DNA of 64,000 bases from OLB6 sp964493635 (GTDB lineage: Bacteria > Bacteroidota > Ignavibacteria > Kapaibacteriales > Kapaibacteriaceae). Below, piece after piece: positions 41,962-49,517 of the stretch (positions are counted from its first letter, which is position 1; every line of letters starts with the position of its first letter). Position numbers and translations under genes: made by a program. Where the stretch lies: the NCBI GenBank assembly GCA_964493635.1, contig CAZBOW010000006.1, positions 1 to 64,000 of the forward strand, given 5' to 3'. The notes under the pieces are model-generated. The model worked only from the letters and a program-made list of their open reading frames with translations. It was not told the DNA's origin and did no database searches.

Positions 41962-43515
41962 ATGCAGAAGCGACCGATCATTACGGCCGTCTCCCTGATT
42001 GGTATTGGGATCGTGTTTGGCATCGTACTACTGACGTCGTTCAGCGACAATGCCTTTAACCGTGCCAATGCTGCTGTTACCGACCTAGGTGCCAATGGTG
42101 CCCCGGTGCAGGCGCCGGCCATGCTCAAAGCCCTCAATGACCAATTCGCAGCCGTCTCCGAAGCGGTTACGGCCTCCGTTGTGTCCATTGAAGTCCGTAC
42201 GGAGTCGAAGGGTGGACGGATGACCATCCCACCGGACTTTTTCCGATTCTTCGGCCCCGATGGCGGGGGCGAGGAATTTGAGATGCCGGAAGGGAAGGGC
42301 GCCGGATCGGGAGTAATCATCACTGCCGATGGCTACATCGTGACAAACAACCACGTTGTAGAAGATGCCAAGAAGGACGGCATCACCGTCACCACCAATG
42401 ACAAAAAGGAGTACAAGGCAACGCTTGTCGGCAGAGACCCCATGACAGATGTTGCCGTCCTAAAGATTGAAGGAACGTTTACGCCGGCGCATTTCGAACA
42501 GCGCGACAACATTCGGGTGGGTGAATGGGTAGTTGCAGTGGGCAATCCGTTAGGTCTGCGGTCAACGGTCACGGCTGGGATCATCTCGGCCATGGGCAGG
42601 GGGATCGGCATCATTGGCAGCAATGCGCGCAATCGTCAGGAGGCAAGCTTTGCCATTGAGAACTTTATTCAAACAGATGCAGCCATCAACCCTGGAAACT
42701 CGGGAGGGGGCTTGTTTAACCTGAACGGCTCGCTGGTTGGCATCAACACCGCCATTGCGTCGCAGACTGGTACGTACAATGGATACGGCTTTGCCATTCC
42801 GATCGATATGGTCAAAAGCGTTGCCATGGACCTGATGGACGACGGCGAAGTGCAGCGTGGATACATTGGCGTACAGATCCGGTCGGTAGATGAAACAACG
42901 GCCAAAGCCGTGAATCTTGAGGACGTCCGTGGTGTGCAGGTGGTTACCGTCCTGGAACGAGGTGCTGCTGAAGCCGCTGGTGTGGAGGAGGGCGATGTGA
43001 TCCTGCAAGTCGATGGCAAGGATGTCAACACGTCGAACGATCTTCAGAACGAAATCGTCCTGCATCGCGCTGGCGACAAGGTTGTCCTGTCCATCTGGCG
43101 CGACGGCAAGAAGATCTCCAAGACGGTTAAACTGAAGTCGCGAGCTGGAGATGACTCCTTTGCCGATGCTGACACCGACACAGACGATGACTCCTTGATC
43201 GGCGGGAAGTCCTCCGCCTCGTTTACCAACCTTGGTTTCTCGGTACGGGCGCTGACGGTGGAAGAACAGACGGAGTACAAGTCCAAGACGGGTGTGCTGG
43301 TGTCAAATGTCGAAGCCCGAGGCGCTGCTGCTCAGCGCGGCCTGCGTAGTAACACCGTTATCCTGAAGGCTGATCGCACGCAGATTAAATCTCCTGCTGA
43401 TCTCATGAGCGTGCTCTCCTCGAAGAAGGTTGGCGATGCCGTGCTGTTTGTCGTCAAGACGAAGGACGGCAATAAGATGGCGATCACGGTTGAAGTACCA
43501 AAAGAGAACTCGTAA
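41962..43515 (+). CDS. HtrA/DegP-like periplasmic serine protease (Do family)
   Basis: 517 residues. It has an N-terminal membrane anchor (ITAVSLIGIGIVFGIVLL) rather than an obvious cleavable signal. The trypsin-like domain has the triad His in IVTNNHVVED, Asp in DPMTDVAVLKIEG and Ser in INPGNSGGGLFNLNG. PDZ1 follows (RGYIGVQIRSVDE to GDVILQVDGKDV), an Asp-rich linker (FADADTDTDDDSLIGG), then PDZ2 (NLGFSVRALTVEE to NTVILKADRTQ). It handles misfolded envelope proteins as protease and chaperone. AAAGGATCA upstream of the ATG is a fair ribosome-binding site. The next gene follows after 9 bases. Confidence 0.95.
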   Translation: MQKRPIITAVSLIGIGIVFGIVLLTSFSDNAFNRANAAVTDLGANGAPVQAPAMLKALNDQFAAVSEAVTASVVSIEVRTESKGGRMTIPPDFFRFFGPDGGGEEFEMPEGKGAGSGVIITADGYIVTNNHVVEDAKKDGITVTTNDKKEYKATLVGRDPMTDVAVLKIEGTFTPAHFEQRDNIRVGEWVVAVGNPLGLRSTVTAGIISAMGRGIGIIGSNARNRQEASFAIENFIQTDAAINPGNSGGGLFNLNGSLVGINTAIASQTGTYNGYGFAIPIDMVKSVAMDLMDDGEVQRGYIGVQIRSVDETTAKAVNLEDVRGVQVVTVLERGAAEAAGVEEGDVILQVDGKDVNTSNDLQNEIVLHRAGDKVVLSIWRDGKKISKTVKLKSRAGDDSFADADTDTDDDSLIGGKSSASFTNLGFSVRALTVEEQTEYKSKTGVLVSNVEARGAAAQRGLRSNTVILKADRTQIKSPADLMSVLSSKKVGDAVLFVVKTKDGNKMAITVEVPKENS

Positions 43516-43524
43516 GTTCCAGTC

Positions 43525-44271
43525 ATGAAAACAATCGCATCAATGATGGCTGCTGGTATTCTAGCAGCCATCGCCGTTTCTGCCCAAACACATCCGGACG
43601 CGTGGAGTATTGGGCCCCAGGCAGGGTATACCGTAGCCCTTGCTACGCCGGATCAGGTATCGCAAAGCGGAGCCCCCTCCAGATTCACGGCAGGTGCAGT
43701 GGCAATGCGAACGATGTCCGAGAAGATGCAGGTTCGCTTTGCAGCGGTCTATCGCTCCGAGAGTGGCAGCTTTACGACGCCTGTTGCGGCCAGTGGAGTG
43801 CAGCCGGCAGGCCCTTCATGGATCCATGTTGTCGATCCGGCAACTGGCGGGCCGGCGGTGGGGTCGGAGGTGTCAACGTCGGCTGCCGAGGTCATGGCCT
43901 CGATGATGCTTCCGGTGGCAAACCTTGATACAGCAGGAGCGAAACTCTTCATTGGTGTTTCCGTGCTGGCAGATGTGCTGCTGTCCGGATCCCAACAGGA
44001 CGACTACTCCGACGTACCGAACCATACAGGCCCACCGGTGCGGTCGTTCGAGTACGCAACCCACATTGGCGCGGGGGCAGCACTCGGTGTGGGACTACAA
44101 CTGCCGGTTTCGGAGGGAACAGTTCTGCTGATCGACGCCCAATACCTTTTTCGCGAACCACGTCAGATCGACGTCTCAGAAAACGGTGTAGCACTGCCCA
44201 ACACTGTGGACGTTAGCTGGCTGGTTGGTAGGGGGCTCCGGCTGACGGCAGCCGTAACATTCGCTCTCTAG
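43525..44271 (+). CDS. putative outer-membrane beta-barrel protein
   Basis: 248 residues with a signal peptide (MMAAGILAAIAVSAQ). The body consists of amphipathic strands typical of a small porin-like barrel (AWSIGPQAGYTVALAT, KMQVRFAAVYRSESGSF, HIGAGAALGVGLQL, TVLLIDAQYLF) ending in a strand GLRLTAAVTFAL. No family is recognised. It follows the HtrA gene by 9 bases and may be a client or a partner. Its stop overlaps the convergent kup stop. AGCCCCCT and AGGGGGCT copies lie at both ends of the gene. Confidence 0.65.
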   Translation: MKTIASMMAAGILAAIAVSAQTHPDAWSIGPQAGYTVALATPDQVSQSGAPSRFTAGAVAMRTMSEKMQVRFAAVYRSESGSFTTPVAASGVQPAGPSWIHVVDPATGGPAVGSEVSTSAAEVMASMMLPVANLDTAGAKLFIGVSVLADVLLSGSQQDDYSDVPNHTGPPVRSFEYATHIGAGAALGVGLQLPVSEGTVLLIDAQYLFREPRQIDVSENGVALPNTVDVSWLVGRGLRLTAAVTFAL

Positions 44272-46160
44272 ATCTCCACATTCCCGCCCACTTCCAGCAC
44301 ACGCTTGAAGGGGATGCCGAAGTACTTCACCGGAGTACGGGAATTGCGATGCAGGAACTTGAAGATGTGCTTCCTCCACATCGCCATCCCTCCAGGGTCC
44401 TGAATAGAGATTGTTTCGTGACCCAGCACAAACGTTGTATCGGTGACGTCGATTGGCAGTCCCTCCTCAGGAAGAAGCAGCAGATCGGCATGGAGATCCA
44501 ACTGATCCATGAAGCCGTACCGCACCACAACCGTCCAGAATCCCTGCGGATACTCTGCAATAGTGATCCGGCCCTCTGCTTGCCGATCGATACGGGCCAC
44601 CGTCTCGGTTTGCACACTCAGCACGATGATGTTTTCGTGCCGGCTACGGTTGTACCGTACGTTCGAAACCAGCGATGGAGGTGCAATTCCTTGGTATCCC
44701 GACATATAGATCGCCGTGCCCGGAACGGTCGGGTAGATTTCGCTGTAGGTCACGAACTCCTCGATCTTCATGGTGCGTCGCGTGATGGCACTGGCCAGGA
44801 GTGATCGCCCCTTACGCCACGTAAGGAAGATCACGAGGATCGCCGAGGCAAGGACCAGTGGCACCCAGCCCCCGTCAGGAATCTTTACGGCATTTGCAGC
44901 CCAGAGCGACAGGTCGACGGTGAGAAACGATACGGTTGCCAGCAGGGACAGGGCAACCGACCACTTTGCAATCTGGCGCATGGCATGCCAGGCAATCAGG
45001 CTGGTGATCACCATTGTGGTTGATACGGCAATGCCGTACATCGCGGCAAGATTGCTGGAGGTTTTAAAGTTCAGCACCAGGAACACGGTTACGATGAACA
45101 GTGCCCAGTTGATAAACGGAATGTAGATCTGTCCGCGCTCGGTGTGCGACGTATGGAGCACCTTCAGGCGGGGAAGGTTGCCAAGCTGCAGAGCCTGCCA
45201 CGTCAGGGAGAATGCTCCACTAATCACAGCCTGGGAGGCAATCACGGTTGCAAGTGTAGAGAGCACCACCAGTGGAATCACGCCCCACGACGGTACAAGG
45301 TGGAAGAAGGGATTGGCAACAACAGCGGCATTGGCACCCTCGCGCATGAGCAGCGCTCCTTGGCCGAAGTAGTTCAGGAGCAACGCTGGGAACACCAGCA
45401 TGAACCATCCGTTGCGGATCGGCTTGGGCCCAAAATGTCCCATGTCGGCATAGACCGTCTCGCCGCCGGTCACCACCAGAAATACCGAGCCCAAGACTAA
45501 AGCCCCTTGCAGTCCATGATGGGCGAAGTAGTCAATGGCATACATCGGGTTGATGGCCATCAACACTTCGGGGGTCTGGGCGATCGAGATCAATCCCAAC
45601 GACCCCATCAGGACGAACCAGAAGATCGTGAATGGACCAAAGATCTTGCCAACGCTGCCGGTACCCCGCGACTGAATGGCAAACAGTCCCAGCAGAATCG
45701 CGATCGTCAGCGGAATAATGTAGGCCGAGAGGTCTTCCGAGAATACCGTCAGGCCCTCGACGGCCGAGAGAACGGAAATGGCCGGGGTGATCACACCATC
45801 GCCGTAGAGCAATGATGCGCCGAACAGACCTAATACGGTCACGGCCAGAAACGCCGTACGATTGCGAACGAAGGGCGTCACTAGCTCCGTGAGAGCCATT
45901 TCGCCGCCCTCGCCCTTGTTATCAAATCGCATGATCACCGTGAGGTACTTCACCGACACTACCAAGGTGAGTGCCCAGAAGATGAGCGACAAAATGCCGT
46001 ACACTTCTCGCATGCCCGTCTCCAAGCCATAGTGCTCCGAGAAGCACTCCTTGATGGCATAGAGAGGGCTGGTGCCGATATCTCCGTAGACAACGCCAAT
46101 GGCGGCTACGGTAAGCAAGCCAATCCGGGACCGATGTTGGTGATCGTCAGCGCTGGTCAT
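44268..46160 (-). CDS. kup: KUP-family potassium transporter
   Basis: 630 residues, standard for Kup/TrkD. The N-terminus has GVVYGDIGTSPLYAIKECF, the family hallmark, then VSVKYLTVIMRFDNKGEGG, LYGDGVITPAISVLSAVEGL and about 12 hydrophobic membrane segments. A cytosolic C-terminal domain includes TETVARIDRQAEG and the late GMAMWRKHIFKFLHRNSR. It is a K+ uptake carrier driven by H+ symport in characterised members. It starts 3 bases after the glutaryl-CoA dehydrogenase gene, so the two share a message despite no obvious functional link. Confidence 0.95.
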   Translation of the reverse strand: MTSADDHQHRSRIGLLTVAAIGVVYGDIGTSPLYAIKECFSEHYGLETGMREVYGILSLIFWALTLVVSVKYLTVIMRFDNKGEGGEMALTELVTPFVRNRTAFLAVTVLGLFGASLLYGDGVITPAISVLSAVEGLTVFSEDLSAYIIPLTIAILLGLFAIQSRGTGSVGKIFGPFTIFWFVLMGSLGLISIAQTPEVLMAINPMYAIDYFAHHGLQGALVLGSVFLVVTGGETVYADMGHFGPKPIRNGWFMLVFPALLLNYFGQGALLMREGANAAVVANPFFHLVPSWGVIPLVVLSTLATVIASQAVISGAFSLTWQALQLGNLPRLKVLHTSHTERGQIYIPFINWALFIVTVFLVLNFKTSSNLAAMYGIAVSTTMVITSLIAWHAMRQIAKWSVALSLLATVSFLTVDLSLWAANAVKIPDGGWVPLVLASAILVIFLTWRKGRSLLASAITRRTMKIEEFVTYSEIYPTVPGTAIYMSGYQGIAPPSLVSNVRYNRSRHENIIVLSVQTETVARIDRQAEGRITIAEYPQGFWTVVVRYGFMDQLDLHADLLLLPEEGLPIDVTDTTFVLGHETISIQDPGGMAMWRKHIFKFLHRNSRTPVKYFGIPFKRVLEVGGNVEI

Positions 46161-46163
46161 GAT

Positions 46164-47330
46164 TTAGCTGAAGGCCTGGAATCCCGTGATGTCTTGACCA
46201 AGAATCAGCGTGTGCATCTCATGCGTGCCTTCGTACGTCTTGACCGACTCAAGATTGTTGGCGTGGCGCATGATCGGATACTCGTCCAGGATGCCGTTTG
46301 CGCCATGAATCTCACGAGCCATGCGGGCAATATTGAGAGCTACCTCACAGTTGTTGCGCTTGGCCATGGACACCTGTTGCGGACGCAGGTTGCCGGCGTC
46401 CTTAATCTTACCCAGGCGCCAGTTCATCAGTTGGCCCTTGGTGATTTCCGTGATCATGTAGGCCAGCTTGTCTTGAATGAGTTGGCGTGCGGCGATCGGC
46501 GCGCCGAAGGTCGATCGAGTTTTGGCATAGTTCAGCGAGGCATCGTAGGTGGCCATGGCCGATCCGATCACGCCCCAGGCGATACCGTACCGTGCCTGCG
46601 TCAGGCACGAAAGCGGACCTCGGAGACCCTCCACGCCGGGCAGAATGTTTTCCTCTGGAAGCTCCACGTCCTGGAAGACCAGCTCGGACGTCACCGACGC
46701 GCGCAGGGAGTGCTTGCCTTTCATCTCCGGCGCGGTAAAGCCCTTCATGCCTTTTTCCACAAGGAAGCCGCGCACAACGCCGTCGAGCTTGGCCCATACA
46801 ACGGCAACGTCGGCTAGGGTGCCGTTGGTGATCCACATCTTCGCGCCATTCAGCAGAAATCCGCCGTCGATGCGCTTTGCTGTGGTAACCATTCCGGCTG
46901 GGTTCGAACCGTAATCAGGCTCGGTCAAGCCAAAACAACCGATGGCTTCACCCTTGGCAAGGCGTGGCAGCCACTTCCGCTTCTGCTCCTCTGAACCGTA
47001 GGCATTGATGGGGTACATCACCAGCGAACTCTGCACCGAGGCAAAGGAACGAACGCCGGAGTCGCCACGCTCAAGCTCCTGCATGGCCAGTCCGTAACAA
47101 ATGTTGTTCAGACCGGCGCATCCATACTCCTGGGGTAGCGTAATGCCAAACAGACCCAGTTCACCAATCTTCGGGACGAGATCCATTGGGAAGGTACCCT
47201 CGCGGGCATGACGCTCGATAATGGGCAACACCTCGGCATCAACGAAGTCGGAAACGGTCTGACGGACAAGGCGTTCTTCTTCGGAGAGAAGTTCGTCCAG
47301 AGCGTAGTAGTCAGGATGTTGGAAGCTCAT
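46164..47330 (-). CDS. gcdH: glutaryl-CoA dehydrogenase
   Basis: 388 residues from ATG 47330 (MSFQHPDYYALDELL); an upstream extension to 47480 crosses the promoter region and is rejected. Acyl-CoA dehydrogenase signatures are CFGLTEPDYGSNPAGM and ARYGIAWGVIGSAMATYD. GCDH-specific features are GVRSFASVQSSLVMYPINAYG, with the Arg-Ser pair that binds the glutaryl carboxylate, and YEGTHEMHTLILGQDITG with the catalytic Glu. It oxidatively decarboxylates glutaryl-CoA to crotonyl-CoA in lysine/tryptophan breakdown, passing electrons to ETF. TAGTTTTG (47385-47392) is its likely promoter. Followed by kup. Confidence 0.9.
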   Translation of the reverse strand: MSFQHPDYYALDELLSEEERLVRQTVSDFVDAEVLPIIERHAREGTFPMDLVPKIGELGLFGITLPQEYGCAGLNNICYGLAMQELERGDSGVRSFASVQSSLVMYPINAYGSEEQKRKWLPRLAKGEAIGCFGLTEPDYGSNPAGMVTTAKRIDGGFLLNGAKMWITNGTLADVAVVWAKLDGVVRGFLVEKGMKGFTAPEMKGKHSLRASVTSELVFQDVELPEENILPGVEGLRGPLSCLTQARYGIAWGVIGSAMATYDASLNYAKTRSTFGAPIAARQLIQDKLAYMITEITKGQLMNWRLGKIKDAGNLRPQQVSMAKRNNCEVALNIARMAREIHGANGILDEYPIMRHANNLESVKTYEGTHEMHTLILGQDITGFQAFS

Positions 47331-47384
47331 AATAGTAGTTCTGCTAAGCTGAGTAGTTGGGATGCTGTGGGTTGTTCGTGTTTT

Positions 47385-47392
47385 CAAAACTA
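47385..47392 (-). promoter_or_regulatory. putative -7 box TAGTTTTG of the gcdH-kup operon
   Basis: On the minus strand TAGTTTTG matches TAnnTTTG and is identical to the box before the S41 protease. It lies 54 bases before ATG 47330, back to back with the rimP box. Confidence 0.5.
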
Positions 47393-47437
47393 CCAAAAAG
47401 ACCTTGGAGATCCGGACGTTCGTGTGGAAAAATCGCG

Positions 47438-47445
47438 TATATTTG
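47438..47445 (+). promoter_or_regulatory. -7 box TATATTTG of the rimP-nusA-infB operon
   Basis: A perfect match to TAnnTTTG and identical to those before secD and tRNA-Asn. The implied leader is about 60 bases, with GGAGG at 47498-47502 serving the GTG start at 47513. Confidence 0.6.
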
Positions 47446-47512
47446 GAGTCACAGTAGAGGATGGGCTCCGTTAGTCCCATTTTTTGTTGGACCTGCCGGA
47501 GGTCGATCGAAC

Positions 47513-48001
47513 GTGTCCCAAGTTGTTCCGCCGCATGTTCGTGCGGAGATCGAGCAAGCTTGCATAGCTGCAGGGGTCACGCTAATCGATCTCGTGGTAC
47601 GAGGTCAGCATCGACAGCTCAAGCTCGATGTGGTGATTGATGCCGTTGATGGCATCACCCACGAGCACTGTCGGTCGGTCAGTCGGAACATCGACGAACG
47701 GGTCGATGAACGGCTGAGCGAGGATGAGTTCATCGACCGCCTTCGGTCGATCGACGTGTCTTCCCCTGGTGCCGATACTCCGGTTGCGTTCCTGTGGCAA
47801 TTGAAAAAACATGGCGGGCGCACGGTACAGGTGGAAACAACGGACGGCTCAGTGATCCAGGGATCGCTGATTGACGTCACCGATGAGCACCTCATCGTAC
47901 AACCCTCCGAACAGAAGAAGAACAAGAACCAGTCGGTGCCGTCGGTCACGATTCCTCAGGAACACGTGAAAAGCGCTCGAGTGGTGATATCGTTTCATTA
48001 A
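47513..48001 (+). CDS. rimP: ribosome maturation factor RimP
   Basis: 162 residues from GTG 47513, with GGAGG 10 bases upstream; the longer ORF from 47357 covers the promoter and is rejected. The alpha/beta N-terminal domain (VTLIDLVVRGQHRQLKLDVVID, GITHEHCRSVSRNIDERVD) and a C-terminal SH3-like part (GSVIQGSLIDVTDEHLIVQ) fit RimP, needed for 30S subunit assembly. Its place before nusA and infB is the classic bacterial order. The middle LDVSSPGxD..L motif is present in altered form (IDVSSPGADTPVAFLWQLKK). Confidence 0.9.
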   Translation: MSQVVPPHVRAEIEQACIAAGVTLIDLVVRGQHRQLKLDVVIDAVDGITHEHCRSVSRNIDERVDERLSEDEFIDRLRSIDVSSPGADTPVAFLWQLKKHGGRTVQVETTDGSVIQGSLIDVTDEHLIVQPSEQKKNKNQSVPSVTIPQEHVKSARVVISFH

Positions 48002-48036
48002 CGGCTCGCCTTGGCGAGCATTCGAGCTACCGAACT

Positions 48037-49506
48037 ATGGCACGCCGCAAGGTTACCAAGCAGGTCGACAACAAGAAACTGATCATCGATGCATTTGCAG
48101 AGATGGCTCGGGAGAAGAGTATCGACCGCGATTTGCTGCAGGGCATCGTAGAAGAGACCCTCAAGATGATGGTGCGGAAGAAGTACGGCGAGGAGTCGAA
48201 CTTCGACTGCATCGTGAACATGGACAAGGGCGACATCGAGATCTACTTGATGAAGGATGTTGTCGACGAGGTTGAGCATCCCGACACCCAGATAACGCCT
48301 CAACAGGTCCTGGAGCTCACCGGCGAAGAGATGGAAGTTGGCGATGAGTACATCGAAGAAATCACGCTGGAGAACATCTCTGATTCCTTCGGTCGTCGGT
48401 TGGTGGCTCAAGCCATCCAGAATCTGAACCAGCGTATTCGCGATGTCGAAAAAGACAACATCTACGAAGAGTATAGCACCAAGGTTGGCGAAGTGATGAT
48501 TGGTGAGGTCTACCAAGTACGACCGAACAACATCCTGGTGATGCACGGCAAGGTGGAGATGCGCCTGCCTCGCGAAGAACAGATTCCGTCGGAGCGGCTC
48601 AAAAAGAGCAGTCAAGTAAAGGCCATCCTCAAAGAAGTGCGCCGTACTGGAGGTGCTTCGGGACTTCCCGATCTTATTCTGTCCCGTTCGGACGAGAGCT
48701 TCATGGGTCGGCTGTTCGAGCAGGAGATTCCAGAGATCTACGACGGCATTATCGAAATCCGCTCGATTGCACGCGAGCCCGGTGAGCGTGCGAAGGTTGC
48801 GGTTACGTCGTTCGACGAACGCGTAGATCCTGTAGGTGCCTGCGTTGGCATGAAGGGCATCCGTATTCACGCCATCGTGCGCGAGCTGAACAACGAGAAT
48901 ATCGACATCATCGAGTACACCGACGATCCTCGCCTCTTCATCGCCCGGGCTCTGTCGCCGGCAAAGGTGCGCGAAGTGCAGATCGACATGGACGCCCGAC
49001 AAGCGACCGTCATCGTACCCGACGATCAGGTCTCGCTAGCAATCGGACGCAATGGCGTTAACGTGCGCCTGGCTTCGAAGCTCACGGGCTTCTCGCTGTC
49101 CCTTGTCAAGGAAGGTGCTGAGGACATCGAACTGATCGAGTTTAAAGCTGAAATCGGCCAAGAGCTCTACGATGCCCTGATTGCAGCCGGTATCGACACG
49201 GCGCGCGAATTCCTCGAAGCCGAACCGGCCGCACTGCTCGAGTTGACCACGAAGGACAAAATCATTGCGCTGCGGACGATCATGGTGGAAGAGTTCGACG
49301 AGCGCGAAGATCCACACTGGCTGGCTGCGCTGGAAGATGCCGTCAATCCTGGAGCAACTGCCGTGGATGCAATAGCTGAAGAGATTCAGGAAGAGTTTGA
49401 TGCAGCCATTGTTGATGAATCGTCCGACAACGACGACGACTCTACCAACGGAACAAGCGATGACGGTTCGGACTCGGACGACCAAACTGACGGACAAGAG
49501 GATTAA
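48037..49506 (+). CDS. nusA: transcription termination/antitermination factor NusA
   Basis: 489 residues. The N-terminal RNA-polymerase-binding domain (LIIDAFAEMAREKSIDRDLL, VEETLKMMVRKKYG), S1 domain (VGEVYQVRPNNILVMHGKVE), and two KH domains (ARALSPAKVREVQIDMDARQ, then LAIGRNGVNVRLASKLTG) are in order. GACVGMKGIRIHAIVREL is the KH1 linker signature. The last ~45 residues are almost purely Asp/Ser/Thr/Glu. NusA binds RNA polymerase and nascent RNA to control pausing and termination. It lies 35 bases after rimP and 11 before infB. Confidence 0.96.
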   Translation: MARRKVTKQVDNKKLIIDAFAEMAREKSIDRDLLQGIVEETLKMMVRKKYGEESNFDCIVNMDKGDIEIYLMKDVVDEVEHPDTQITPQQVLELTGEEMEVGDEYIEEITLENISDSFGRRLVAQAIQNLNQRIRDVEKDNIYEEYSTKVGEVMIGEVYQVRPNNILVMHGKVEMRLPREEQIPSERLKKSSQVKAILKEVRRTGGASGLPDLILSRSDESFMGRLFEQEIPEIYDGIIEIRSIAREPGERAKVAVTSFDERVDPVGACVGMKGIRIHAIVRELNNENIDIIEYTDDPRLFIARALSPAKVREVQIDMDARQATVIVPDDQVSLAIGRNGVNVRLASKLTGFSLSLVKEGAEDIELIEFKAEIGQELYDALIAAGIDTAREFLEAEPAALLELTTKDKIIALRTIMVEEFDEREDPHWLAALEDAVNPGATAVDAIAEEIQEEFDAAIVDESSDNDDDSTNGTSDDGSDSDDQTDGQED

Positions 49507-49517
49507 TCTAGGATTGT

